Source: DASUAS01 sp963720765
GTDB taxonomy: Bacteria; Actinomycetota; Acidimicrobiia; IMCC26256; DASPTH01
Assembly (NCBI GenBank): GCA_963720765.1
Contig: CAVRGS010000004.1
Location: forward strand, 1 to 64,000
DNA length: 64,000 bases
Reading direction: 5' to 3'
A program made the translations under genes and the position numbers. The notes under the pieces were generated by a model, which saw only the letters and a program-made list of their open reading frames with translations, ran no database searches and was not told the origin of the DNA. Position 1 is the first letter of the stretch, and every line of letters begins with the position of its first letter. Shown here piece after piece: positions 36,146-45,301 of this stretch.

Positions 36146-37249
36146 GTGAAGTTCGGTCTGTTCCTGATGCCCGAGCCGTTTCCGTGGTCGAACTGGACGC
36201 TGTCCTACGACCTGAAGCTCGAGGAGATCGCGTACGCCGAGCGCTTCGGCTACGACGAGGTGTGGGTGGGCGAGCACCACACCGGTGCCTACGAGAACAT
36301 CCCCGCGCCCGACATCTTCATCGCCAAGGCGTCGGCACTCACCAGCCGCATCGCCCTCGGCACCGGCACCATCAACCTGCCGTACCACGACCCGTTCATG
36401 GTCGCCGAGCGCCTCGCGTTCCTCGACCACCTCACCCACGGCCGGCTCATCTACGGCTTCGGTGGCGGCGGCCTGGTGAGCGACAAGCTGTTCTTCCAGG
36501 TGGGCGACGAAGCGTCGCCGCGCATGCGCGAGGCGATCGACATCATCGAGCTGCTGTTCTCGACCACCGACTCCGTCGACTTCGACGGGAAGTTCTGGCA
36601 GCTCGACCACAAGCGCATCCAGGTGCGCCCGTATCAGGAGCACCCGCAGTTCTCGATCGCGGGCATGTCGGGCACCCACAACTTCGAGCTGTGCGGGGAG
36701 CGCGGGTACGCGGCGCTGAGCATCTACTTCACGCCGGTGCAGATCGAGGACAACCCGGGGATGCCCGATCTCATCGCGCAGGGCAACGCGATCGCGAAGG
36801 CGGCGGAGGGCGCGGGACGGGATCCGGTGGCGGCGCGCAACGACTGGCGGATCTGCCGCGAGGTGTACGTGTCGGACTCCAAGAACGCAGCCATGGCGGA
36901 GATCCGCGAGACGCTGAAGCAGTCGTACGACTACCTGTTCAAGATCGGGTTGGCGCCGTTGATGAAGCGCGACGCATCGATGCCCGACGCCGAGGTGACG
37001 TTCGACTGGATGGTCGAGAACGTGCCGTGGATCATCGGCTCACCCGAAGACGTGATCGCCCAGGTGCACGGGCTCGACGAGGCCGTCGGCGGGTTCGGGT
37101 CGCTGCTGTTCAATTCGCGCGAATGGGTGACCATCGACCGCTGGAACCGCTCGCTCGAGCTGTTCGCGCGCTACGTGTCGCCGCACTTCCGGGCACGCGA
37201 CGACCAGCGCTTCCGGGCCGAGCTCGCCGCCGACGCACTGGGCGACTGA
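36146..37249 (+). CDS. Luciferase-like (LLM class) flavin-dependent oxidoreductase
   Basis: TIM-barrel flavin monooxygenase or F420-dependent enzyme, 367 residues. Landmarks: KFGLFLMPEPFPW, DEVWVGEHHTGAYE, LGTGTINLPYHDPFMVAERLA and an IIGSPEDV end region, typical of bacterial-luciferase-like proteins. GTG 36146 has a run of G (36135-36140) at correct spacing; GTG 36140 overlaps that run. FMN versus F420 cannot be told. The adjacent VOC gene converges. Confidence 0.85.
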   Translation: MKFGLFLMPEPFPWSNWTLSYDLKLEEIAYAERFGYDEVWVGEHHTGAYENIPAPDIFIAKASALTSRIALGTGTINLPYHDPFMVAERLAFLDHLTHGRLIYGFGGGGLVSDKLFFQVGDEASPRMREAIDIIELLFSTTDSVDFDGKFWQLDHKRIQVRPYQEHPQFSIAGMSGTHNFELCGERGYAALSIYFTPVQIEDNPGMPDLIAQGNAIAKAAEGAGRDPVAARNDWRICREVYVSDSKNAAMAEIRETLKQSYDYLFKIGLAPLMKRDASMPDAEVTFDWMVENVPWIIGSPEDVIAQVHGLDEAVGGFGSLLFNSREWVTIDRWNRSLELFARYVSPHFRARDDQRFRAELAADALGD

Positions 37250-37259
37250 AGGTTCCGCG

Positions 37260-38183
37260 CTACCAGTCGGGACGGGTGTCGTTCGCGATCGGCGCGGTGG
37301 TGACGCCCCAGTGCACACCCATGGTGGTGGCCGGATCGGAGAGGAACGACGCGCCGTCCTCGAGCGACGGCGCGATCTGCTTCGACTGCAGGTGGGCGGT
37401 CGCATCGGCGAGGTCGTCCACCTGGAGCCAGATCGCGAACAGGCCGTGGTGCTCGGCCTCGACGTAGTCCGCGATCGGCGTGCCGTCGTCGAGTGGCTCG
37501 GCGATCTCCACCACGTCGTCGCGTCCGATCGCGACGTACGCGCTGCGCGTGTGCAACAGGTCGTTCTCACCCTCGTGCAACAGGGTCCCGCCGATGACGT
37601 TCACGTAGAGGTCGCGTGCACGCTCGACCTCGCGCGTCGCCAGCGTGAAGTGCGACGTCTTGCGGATGTGCAGCGGATGCTCGTCGTGCCACCAGCCGGC
37701 CTGGTGGGCCGGGTGCGGGCGCGGATCCGGGATCCACGGGTGCGGGACCATGAACTCCAGCTGCGTCACCGTGCTGTTGGGATGGGTGAAGATCGGGCGG
37801 TCCTCGGGCGCGTCCTCGTCGTGTTCGAGCTTGCCCCCGAGGAGCGCGAGGAGCTCGACGTCGGCGTCCTCGAGCGCGTCACGGAGCTCGGTGAGTCCGT
37901 CGACGTCGTCGACGTACCAGGCGATGGAGTGCCAGCTGACGCCGGACCGCTCGTAGTAGCGGCCGATCGGGCCCTTGTTCCACTTCTCGTCCTCGAACGC
38001 CGGCTGCATCGGCTCCAGGCAGAGCTCGCCGACGACGCCGAGCGAGGCGTGGCGGTGCAGTTCCGGCGAGTAGTTGTGGAGCACGTACCACTGGATCCCG
38101 AACACGTCCTCGTACCACGCGCCGAGCGCGGCGAGGTCGTCGGTCATGTGGATGGCGTGGAAGTTGCGCCCGATGGTGAACAT
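37260..38183 (-). CDS. Two-domain VOC (vicinal oxygen chelate) protein
   Basis: Protein of 307 residues built from two VOC domains (about 1-140 and 165-290), the arrangement of extradiol dioxygenases and related lyases. Possible metal ligands are His9 (RNFHAIHM), SWHSIAW and SHFTLAT with later Glu residues (LEFMV, VEIAEP). Substrate unknown. It ends 11 bases from the stop of the luciferase-like gene on the other strand and is divergent from the secreted lipase. Confidence 0.8.
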   Translation of the reverse strand: MFTIGRNFHAIHMTDDLAALGAWYEDVFGIQWYVLHNYSPELHRHASLGVVGELCLEPMQPAFEDEKWNKGPIGRYYERSGVSWHSIAWYVDDVDGLTELRDALEDADVELLALLGGKLEHDEDAPEDRPIFTHPNSTVTQLEFMVPHPWIPDPRPHPAHQAGWWHDEHPLHIRKTSHFTLATREVERARDLYVNVIGGTLLHEGENDLLHTRSAYVAIGRDDVVEIAEPLDDGTPIADYVEAEHHGLFAIWLQVDDLADATAHLQSKQIAPSLEDGASFLSDPATTMGVHWGVTTAPIANDTRPDW

Positions 38184-38252
38184 TCTCCGCAGTCTCCTGC
38201 CTCGGTGGAGGCGGGCACCACTCGACGGACGGCTGCCCTAGCCTCCAGGCGA

Positions 38253-39422
38253 ATGCGTCAGCTTCGTGTCATCGCCCTCCTGTTGACGACGGTCGGCCTC
38301 AGCCTCGCCGCGTTCACGCCCGCGGCCACTGCCGCGGTGAAGGACGGCGGCGACTTCTACACGCCGCCGGCCAACATGGCCAAGAAGGCGCCGGGCACGA
38401 TCATCCGGTCGACGCCGATCACCGCGCCGTCGGGCGCCAAGGCGTGGAAGGTGCTGTACCACTCGCGTGCGGTCGACGGCCGCGACATCGCGGTGTCGGG
38501 CGTGGTCGTCGTGCCCACCGCCACGGCTGCGAAGGGCGGGCGGCCGATCGTGACGTGGGCGCACGGCACCACCGGGTTGGGTGACCAGTGCGCGCCGTCG
38601 AAGCAGACCGACGCCGCCAGCGCGATCCCGTACGTGAAGCAACTCGTCGATGCCGGGTACGTCGTCGCCGCCACCGACTACGAGGGACTCGGGACGCCCG
38701 GCGTGCACCCGTACCTCGTCGGTGAGAGCGAAGGGCGCAGTGTGCTCGACGCGGCGCGCGCGGCGCGTGCGTTGAATGGTTCGGGCGCGGGCGACCGCGT
38801 GCTCGTCGCCGGGCACTCACAGGGCGGGCAGTCGGCGTTGTTCGCGGGCGAGTTGGCGTCGTCGTACTCGCCCGAGCTCGACGTGCTCGGCGTCGCGGCG
38901 GCGGCGCCCGCGGCCGACGTCGAGCACATCCTCCCGCTCGCGGCGAGCATCGGTGGCGGCGCGGGGTACCTGGCCATGGGCATCCAGGGCTTCCATGCCG
39001 CGTACCCCGACGCCGATCCCGCCGCCGTGCTCACGCCCGATGCCGAGGTGAAGTCGGAGGCGGCGACCACGCAGTGCTCGGGCGACGTGATGACCGCGTT
39101 CCAGGGACGGAGCGGGCCGGAGGTGCTCGCGCACGACCCCCTGTCGATCCCCACCATCAAGACACTGCTGCACGAGAACTCCGCCGGCAATCGCCCGGCC
39201 GGAGCGCCGGTGCTCATCGTGCAGGGCAGCGCCGACACGACCATCCCCAAGGTGCTCACCGACGCCTTCGACGCCAAGGCGTGCGCGGCGGGCGACACCG
39301 TCGACTACCGCGTGTACGACGGCGCCACGCACGGCTCGGTGATCGTCGCCGCGCAGGACGACGTGGTGCGGTGGCTCAAGGATCGCGTCGCGGGCAAGCC
39401 CGCCCCGACGACCTGCTCCTAG
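38253..39422 (+). CDS. Secreted lipase/esterase (alpha/beta-hydrolase)
   Basis: Exported hydrolase of 389 residues. A signal peptide (RVIALLLTTVGLSLAAF, cut near ATAA) precedes a secretory-lipase-type domain. The nucleophile elbow is AGHSQGGQSA, with oxyanion-side WAHGTTGLG; the acid lies near QGSADTTIP and the His in DGATHGSV. Cys pairs may form a disulphide. Likely acts on esters outside the cell. Confidence 0.85.
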   Translation: MRQLRVIALLLTTVGLSLAAFTPAATAAVKDGGDFYTPPANMAKKAPGTIIRSTPITAPSGAKAWKVLYHSRAVDGRDIAVSGVVVVPTATAAKGGRPIVTWAHGTTGLGDQCAPSKQTDAASAIPYVKQLVDAGYVVAATDYEGLGTPGVHPYLVGESEGRSVLDAARAARALNGSGAGDRVLVAGHSQGGQSALFAGELASSYSPELDVLGVAAAAPAADVEHILPLAASIGGGAGYLAMGIQGFHAAYPDADPAAVLTPDAEVKSEAATTQCSGDVMTAFQGRSGPEVLAHDPLSIPTIKTLLHENSAGNRPAGAPVLIVQGSADTTIPKVLTDAFDAKACAAGDTVDYRVYDGATHGSVIVAAQDDVVRWLKDRVAGKPAPTTCS

Positions 39423-39492
39423 TCACCGGCCGCATCGAGCTCGCCGCCCGCTCCGCCGGGTCCTGGCCTCCCGACGTTGCGGAAGTTGCGGG

Positions 39493-40644
39493 TCAGTCCT
39501 GCTCCAGGTGGAGGTGGCGGCCGTTGTCGGTGAGGCGGATGACGGCCTTGCCCTCGAGCAGGTGGTGGAGCGCGTGGCCGGCGATCTCGGCCCGCCAGCC
39601 GGAGTCGAGGCGGCTCGGGCGTCCGTAGACGAGCGCCTTCACGTCGTCGCGCGTCGCCAACAGCTGCTTCTCCAGCCGCTCGCGGCGCGCCAGCTCGGCC
39701 ACGTAGGCGACCAGGAGCGCGACCGCGGCGTCGAGCTCGGGACCGTCGTCGTACTTCTCGGGGAGGCGCAACTGCTCCTTGGGCATCTCCCGGCCCGACT
39801 CCACCACGTCGAGCAGCTCGCGCACGACGTCGTTGGGCAAGCGGTTGACGCCTCGCAGCGCGAACAGCTGGTCACGTGTCTTCGGCGGGCGACCCACCAC
39901 CGCGGCGAGCGCCAGGTCGGGCAGCACGAAGCGCGGGAGCACGTCGAGCTGCTGCGCCCGCCGCTCGCGCCACGCCGCCACCGACTGGGCGACGCGCGCC
40001 TTCTCGCCGCGCATGGACGAGGCCCCCTTGATCTTCCACCACGCGACGTCGGGATCGATGCGCCGGTCGGAAGCGGTGCGCAGCACCTCACATTCGCTCG
40101 CGGCCCACTCCTCGCGTCCCAACTTCGCCAGTCGGCGGTGCAGCTCCGCCGTCATCGGGAACAGGTGCTCGACGTCGGCCGCCGCGTAGCGCCGGGTCGC
40201 CTCCGACAACGGGCGCTTCGACCAGTCGGCCAGCTGCTCCGACTTGTCGAGCCGGATGTCGAGCAGCGCCGACACCAGCGTGCCGAGCGACGGCAGCCCG
40301 AGTCCCACGAAGCCGGCGGCGAGTTGCACGTCGAACAACGAGGTCGGACGCGCACCGATGGCGCGGTCGAGGATGGGGAGGTCACTCGCACCCGCGTGCG
40401 TGATCATCGTGCCCGGCGCGCGCAACACCTTCTCGAGCGCACGCACGTCGCACGCGAGCGGGTCGACCAGCGCGACGCCCGTCGCCCACGACACCTGTAC
40501 GAGGCACAGCTGCGGCCAGTACGTGCGTTCCGACATGAACTCCGTGTCGAGGCCGTACGCCGGCTCGTCGACCAGGATCGAGACCAGCTCGTCGAGGCCG
40601 CGGTCGTCGTCGATCCAGCGGGGCTCCGTGCGGTCTTCGCTCAC
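39493..40644 (-). CDS. rnd: Ribonuclease D-like 3'-5' exonuclease with HRDC domain
   Basis: RNA 3'-end-processing exonuclease, 383 residues. DEDDy motifs: GLDTEFMSERTY (Asp, Glu), THAGASDLPIL (Asp) and RRYAAADVEHLF (Tyr, Asp). The HRDC domain follows from about residue 210 (VLPRFVLPDLAL...RLPNDVV). GTG 40644 starts seven bases after the stop of the hotdog gene, so both are likely co-transcribed. Confidence 0.9.
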   Translation of the reverse strand: MSEDRTEPRWIDDDRGLDELVSILVDEPAYGLDTEFMSERTYWPQLCLVQVSWATGVALVDPLACDVRALEKVLRAPGTMITHAGASDLPILDRAIGARPTSLFDVQLAAGFVGLGLPSLGTLVSALLDIRLDKSEQLADWSKRPLSEATRRYAAADVEHLFPMTAELHRRLAKLGREEWAASECEVLRTASDRRIDPDVAWWKIKGASSMRGEKARVAQSVAAWRERRAQQLDVLPRFVLPDLALAAVVGRPPKTRDQLFALRGVNRLPNDVVRELLDVVESGREMPKEQLRLPEKYDDGPELDAAVALLVAYVAELARRERLEKQLLATRDDVKALVYGRPSRLDSGWRAEIAGHALHHLLEGKAVIRLTDNGRHLHLEQD

Positions 40645-40651
40645 GAGGCCG

Positions 40652-41446
40652 TCACGACACGCTGCGGTACTGGAGCGTGGTGAGCGACACGATCCGGTTG
40701 TCGGCGGGCGGTTCGGTGGTCGCCACCCGCACCCAGGGCCCACCGAACGTGCTGGGCACGATCTCCGCGTGCGCGCGCACCGGACCCTCCTTCACCCGGT
40801 TGAGGTACCGGATCTCCAGGTCGATGGCCACGAAGTCGCCGTCGCCGTCGAGGAGACCGGCGCGGGCGAGGGCACGCTCGCCGGTGAGCTCGGCCAGCAG
40901 CGCCTGCGCGCCACCCTGCACGGTGCCGTTGGCGCCGTTGCGCACGATCTCGTGGTTGTCCATCTCGAACACGCCCGGCTCGGGTTCGCGCACCTGCAGC
41001 GACGCGTCGTAGTGCTCGGCACCGAGCTGGCCGAGGGGGAAGATGCCGGTGCGCTCCGCGTCGAGCGGCTTGTTCATGAACGTGCACACGGAACGGGCGA
41101 ACGGCTGCGCGGGGTCGCCGGTGTGCAGCAGCGTCTCACCGACGAAGAGGAGGCGGCCGGACTTCACCGGGTGGGTGACCAGCTCGATGCTGCCGCTCGT
41201 GGGGGCGGGCGCGAGGAGCGAGACCCGGAGGTCGACGGTCGGGTTGATGATCGCGTGGGCCGGCGATCCCGCCACCATGTCGACCAGCGTGGCCAGCACC
41301 CCGAGACGCACGCGATCGGTGCCGGGCTTGAAGTACTCCGGCTGCACCTCGGCACGCGCCAACGCGAGATCGCCTTCGGTCCAGAGGCTGATGCCGAGCC
41401 CGTTGACGAAGCCCGGCGTGACGACTTGCGCTTCGGTCTCGGTCAC
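40652..41446 (-). CDS. Hotdog-fold thioesterase-like protein
   Basis: Soluble protein of 264 residues with two hotdog halves (LGVLATLVDMVAGSPA and GGAQALLAELTGERALA). Resembles acyl-CoA thioesterase or dehydratase-like proteins; catalytic residues not assigned. Upstream of RNase D on the same strand and downstream of the SNF2 operon, separated by a short gap. Confidence 0.75.
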   Translation of the reverse strand: MTETEAQVVTPGFVNGLGISLWTEGDLALARAEVQPEYFKPGTDRVRLGVLATLVDMVAGSPAHAIINPTVDLRVSLLAPAPTSGSIELVTHPVKSGRLLFVGETLLHTGDPAQPFARSVCTFMNKPLDAERTGIFPLGQLGAEHYDASLQVREPEPGVFEMDNHEIVRNGANGTVQGGAQALLAELTGERALARAGLLDGDGDFVAIDLEIRYLNRVKEGPVRAHAEIVPSTFGGPWVRVATTEPPADNRIVSLTTLQYRSVS

Positions 41447-41468
41447 GCGTCGCGCTCATGGGGGTGGC

Positions 41469-41787
41469 TCATGCGCTGGGCACCGTATCGTCCGCTGCGA
41501 CGACCGCGCCGCCCGACACCTCGAGCAACCCGGCGGCGGCGGCCAGCGCGACTGCGAGACCGGCGGCCCGCTCGTACACGGCCTGGAAGTAGTGCGGTGC
41601 CAGCCCGGCGCCGGGGAACGGCAGCGGGCCGAGCGATTCGACCAACGCGGTGGGGTCGACGCCCGGGGTGATCACCCGCGCGGGTTCGTCGTCGACCGGG
41701 TCGTCGACGTCCTCGCCCCAGAAGTCACGCAGTTGCTGCGCGCTCGGGCTTGCCCCCGCGACCTCGACGTCGACGGGACGGGCTCAT
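41469..41787 (-). CDS. Small protein resembling the C-terminal tail of SWIM-zinc-finger proteins (frameshifted)
   Basis: About 105 residues after removal of one base near 41747, which joins RGRGGKP to SAQQLRDFWGED. The rest (SLGPLPFPGAG, then YERAAGLAVAL) resembles the tail of SWIM-zinc-finger proteins usually encoded beside actinobacterial SNF2 helicases. The SWIM CxC...CxH motif itself is absent. The ATG overlaps the stop of the SNF2 gene (ATGA). Either a shortened partner or a leftover of a larger gene; the similarity is from memory and not verified. Confidence 0.55.
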
Positions 41788-44700
41788 TCGTCGTCTTCTT
41801 CCGTGAGCACCGAGTCGGCGCGGATGCCGAGCGCGGCGCTGAGCTGGCCGGTGTCGAGGTCGGCCAGCGAGCTCGACTTCGGCAGCACGAGGTCGGCGAT
41901 GCGGCGCTTCCCGGCCACCACTTCCTCGACGCGCTCGTCGACGGTGCCGGGGCACACCAACCGGTGGCTGATGACGGTCTTGGTCTGGCCGATGCGCCAG
42001 GCGCGGTCGCGGGCCTGGTCCTCCACCGCCGGGTTCCACCACCGGTCGTAGAGCACGACGTGGTTGGCGGCGGTGAGGTTGAGCCCGGTGCCGCCCGCCT
42101 TGAGCGACAGCACCAACGCGGCGGGGCCGTCGGCTTCCTGGAAGCGCTTCACCATGGCGTCGCGCACGCCCCGCGACAGGCCCCCGTGGTAGCACTCGAT
42201 CGGCTGGTCGAACTTCTTGGTGAGATGCACCGCGAGCTTCTGACCCCACTCGGCGAAGTGCGTGAACACGAGCACGCGCTCCCCGGCGGCGAACACCGAA
42301 TCGACGATCTCCTCGAGCCGCGCCAGCTTGCCGCTGCGCCCCTCGAGCGGACGGTCGTCGTCCTGGTAGGCGGCGGGGTGGTTGCAGATCTGCTTGAGCG
42401 CGGTGATGGCGGCGAGGATCTGGCCCTTGCGGGGCTCCTCGCCCTCGGGCAGGTCGTTGGCGAGCACCAGCTGATCGAGCACCGCCTGGTAGAGGCCGAT
42501 CTGCTCGGCGGTCATGGCGCAGTGGTCGAGCTGGTCGATCTTGTCGGGCAGCTCGGCCTGGATCTCGGGCTCGAGCTTCGTGCGCCGGAACACGAGGATG
42601 CCGTTGAGCGCGCGCAGCGCGTCTTCGGCTGCGGCACGCCCGGCCGCGCCTCCCGCCACGCCACCGCCGTTCTCGTCACCCGACAGGCTGGCGATGAACT
42701 GCGGCCGCGGTCCGACCAGACCGGGGTTGGTGAAGTCGAGGATCGCCCACAGGTCGCCCAGGCCGTTCTCGATCGGCGTGCCGGTGAGCGCGACGCGCGT
42801 GCGCGCCGCGATCCGGCGCAGCTGCTGCGCGGTCTCGTTGGTGTGGTTCTTGACCGCCTGCGCCTCGTCGAGCACCAGGCACGCCCAGTCGACCTCGGCG
42901 ATGGCGTCGATGTCGCGCACCGCGGTGCCGTAGGTGGTGATGACGACGTCGGCCTGGTCGACCTCGTCGGCGATCTCGTGGTGCGCGGCGCGACCGGGGC
43001 CGTGGTGCACGAGCACGCGCAGACCGGGCGTGAAGCGAGCCGCTTCGGCCGCCCAGTTGCCGACCACGGCGGGGGGCGCGACGACGAGCGCAGGTCCCCG
43101 GTCGCTGGCGGCGAGGAGGTGGGCGAGCATGGTGGGCGTCTTGCCCAGACCCATGTCGAGAGCGAGGCAGCCGCCGATGCCGCCGGCATCGAGGAACCCC
43201 AGCCACGCCAGCGCTTCGGCCTGGTAGCTGCGCAGCTCGCCGTCGAAGCCCTTCGGCGTCCGGGCCGGCTCGCCCGACACGTCGGCCGCGGCGGCGAGCA
43301 GCTCGGCCGCCCAGCCCCCGCCCTCGACGCTGATGCCCCCGGCGAGCGTGGTGCCCTCGAGGCCGAGCGCGAGGCGCAACATGTCGGCGCCGGTGAGCTG
43401 GGTGGTGTCGGCCTTGGCCGCGAGCGCGTCGGCGGCGGCGCGGAGGTCGGCCTTGTCGAGCGCGACCCACTTGCCGCCCGAGCGGATCAGCGGCCGGGCC
43501 TCCTTGGCCAGCTCGCGGATCTCGGCTGCGGTGAGCTCGACGTCGTCGAACACCGCCGACCAGCTCACGTTGGCGAGCTGGTTGGCGCCCACCGCGGTCT
43601 CCTTCGCCTCGGTGAAGAGGCGCAGGCTCGGCGTGGCCTTGCGGGTGGACAGCTCGGGCACGCGCACGTCGAAGCCGGCGTCGGCGAGGCGCGGGCCGGT
43701 GACCGTCATCAGCTCCCACGCCTCGTCCTGGCTGAGGATGGTGTGACCCCGGCGGTCGGTCCCGGCGCGCAGCAGCGCGGGGAGCATGCGCTCGAGGCGG
43801 GAGACGTCGTGGTCGAGGTCGGAGCGCTTGGAGCGGTCGTCGACGATGGCGCGCTCGACCGGCACCAGCACCTTGCCGCCGCCGGACTTGCCGTTGCCCG
43901 AGCCCTTCCCCGACGAGCGGGCCTTGGCCACGAACACCTCGAGGTCCCACACGCCGGTGCGGTCGGGAGGGTCGAGCCGGACGATCAGCGCGGCGTGTTC
44001 GCGGGTGACCGAACGCGACCACTGCTCCGCGCGCGACACGAGCTCGCCGGCGACGCGCGTGGGCGCGTCGAACGCGCTGCCGTCGAGACGGGCGAGGAAG
44101 GCTTCGGTGACGTCGTTGCCGGTGCGGACGACGGGTGGTGCCGCGGGGACCTCGATGCGACGCGCGCTGTCGCGACCGATGGCGTCGACCATGCCGGTGA
44201 GCGCGGAGCGCGTGACCGCGCGTGCGTCGACGCTCGGGTCGAGCGCGGCGACGCTGCCGGGCATGGCGTCGACCACGTCGGCGAGTCGTTCGGGATCGAC
44301 GAGCGCGGGCGTCCAGCGCACCGCGTACGACGCGTGGTCACCGCGTGCGGCGCCGCTCCGGCGTCGCCGCTGTCGCAGGACCGGCACCATCGCGCCGCGC
44401 GCCGCGAGCTCGACCGCCCACATCGCGACCTTGCCCAGCCAGCGCACGCTCGGACCGACGTCGTCGCGCACGTCGCCGGAGCCGGCGGCCACGAGCCAGC
44501 CGAGGACCTCGCCCACCGGCGCGCTCACCGCGGAGGCCTTCTCGCCGCCGGGGACGTTCACCTCGGGGTGTGCGACCCAGGGTGCCGCCGGCGCTTCGGC
44601 CTCGGCCAGGAACGTGGCCACCTCGTCCGCGGTGGCGACGGGACACCCGGGGCCACCGGCCCACGCGACGACCCGACCCGGTTCCCACGAGAGCTGCAGG

Positions 44701-45134
44701 CGCACCACGCCCGGTTCGATGACGTCCGGTTCGCGGGCCTGCTTGCCGTTGCCGTCCGCGTTCGGGTGCTTGCCCTGGTTGCCCTGGTTGCCCTGGTTGC
44801 GTGGTGCCTCGGCCACGCCCGGAGGCGCGGGGCGGCGCTCGCCGGTGAGGCGCGCGAGCGCCTCGGTGAGGATCCGGTGGGTGTGCTCGGCGTCGGCGAC
44901 GACCTGGTCGCGCTCCTCGCCGGTGAGGCGACGGGCCGCGACCAGGTGCTCGTCGGCGTCGACGAGGAGACGCAGCAGGGACGAGCGCCAGGCCGGCTTG
45001 TCGGCCTCGAGCACGTCGAGCTGCTCAGGGGTCGCGAGGTCGTCGGCCTCGAGCTCGACGTAGAGGTCGAGGGTCGAGTCGTCGACGCGCGGCGCCGGAT
45101 GCTCGGTGGTGGTCGTGCTGTTGATCGTGGTCAC
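41784..45134 (-). CDS. SNF2-family DNA helicase/translocase
   Basis: ATP-driven DNA or nucleoprotein remodeller of about 1116 residues. The N-terminal ~550 residues are family-specific. The motor shows Walker A LDMGLGKTPT, TTYGTAV, DEAQ box (LVLDEAQAVKN), TGTPIENGLGDLW, and the second lobe VLVFTHFAEWG, SLKAGGTGLNLTAANHV and DQARDRAWRIGQT. A short NQG repeat (9-base units at 44771-44797) lies in a linker. GTG 45134 is an approximate start. Translationally coupled to the small SWIM-tail-like gene. Confidence 0.9.
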   Translation of the reverse strand: MTTINSTTTTEHPAPRVDDSTLDLYVELEADDLATPEQLDVLEADKPAWRSSLLRLLVDADEHLVAARRLTGEERDQVVADAEHTHRILTEALARLTGERRPAPPGVAEAPRNQGNQGNQGKHPNADGNGKQAREPDVIEPGVVRLQLSWEPGRVVAWAGGPGCPVATADEVATFLAEAEAPAAPWVAHPEVNVPGGEKASAVSAPVGEVLGWLVAAGSGDVRDDVGPSVRWLGKVAMWAVELAARGAMVPVLRQRRRRSGAARGDHASYAVRWTPALVDPERLADVVDAMPGSVAALDPSVDARAVTRSALTGMVDAIGRDSARRIEVPAAPPVVRTGNDVTEAFLARLDGSAFDAPTRVAGELVSRAEQWSRSVTREHAALIVRLDPPDRTGVWDLEVFVAKARSSGKGSGNGKSGGGKVLVPVERAIVDDRSKRSDLDHDVSRLERMLPALLRAGTDRRGHTILSQDEAWELMTVTGPRLADAGFDVRVPELSTRKATPSLRLFTEAKETAVGANQLANVSWSAVFDDVELTAAEIRELAKEARPLIRSGGKWVALDKADLRAAADALAAKADTTQLTGADMLRLALGLEGTTLAGGISVEGGGWAAELLAAAADVSGEPARTPKGFDGELRSYQAEALAWLGFLDAGGIGGCLALDMGLGKTPTMLAHLLAASDRGPALVVAPPAVVGNWAAEAARFTPGLRVLVHHGPGRAAHHEIADEVDQADVVITTYGTAVRDIDAIAEVDWACLVLDEAQAVKNHTNETAQQLRRIAARTRVALTGTPIENGLGDLWAILDFTNPGLVGPRPQFIASLSGDENGGGVAGGAAGRAAAEDALRALNGILVFRRTKLEPEIQAELPDKIDQLDHCAMTAEQIGLYQAVLDQLVLANDLPEGEEPRKGQILAAITALKQICNHPAAYQDDDRPLEGRSGKLARLEEIVDSVFAAGERVLVFTHFAEWGQKLAVHLTKKFDQPIECYHGGLSRGVRDAMVKRFQEADGPAALVLSLKAGGTGLNLTAANHVVLYDRWWNPAVEDQARDRAWRIGQTKTVISHRLVCPGTVDERVEEVVAGKRRIADLVLPKSSSLADLDTGQLSAALGIRADSVLTEEDDE
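44771..44797. repeat. Three 9-bp tandem units in the SNF2 linker
   Basis: Three consecutive copies of TGCCCTGGT encode an Asn-Gln-Gly repeat within a low-complexity linker between the first domains of the SNF2 protein. The 9-base unit keeps the frame, so copy number can vary without harm. Confidence 0.8.
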
Positions 45135-45301
45135 CGCCAGAAGGCGATTCTGGAGGGCGCCCTGCGACGCTCTCGAAGTCCGGTGCGGTGGACAACGCTC
45201 CGACACCGTTCGGGCCTGCCGCTTGACTGCACAGCAGCGGCCCGGTCACCCGAGTGTAGCCCGTCCGCGCCCCCACCCGACCTGCGGCGGGCGACCCCGA
45301 A

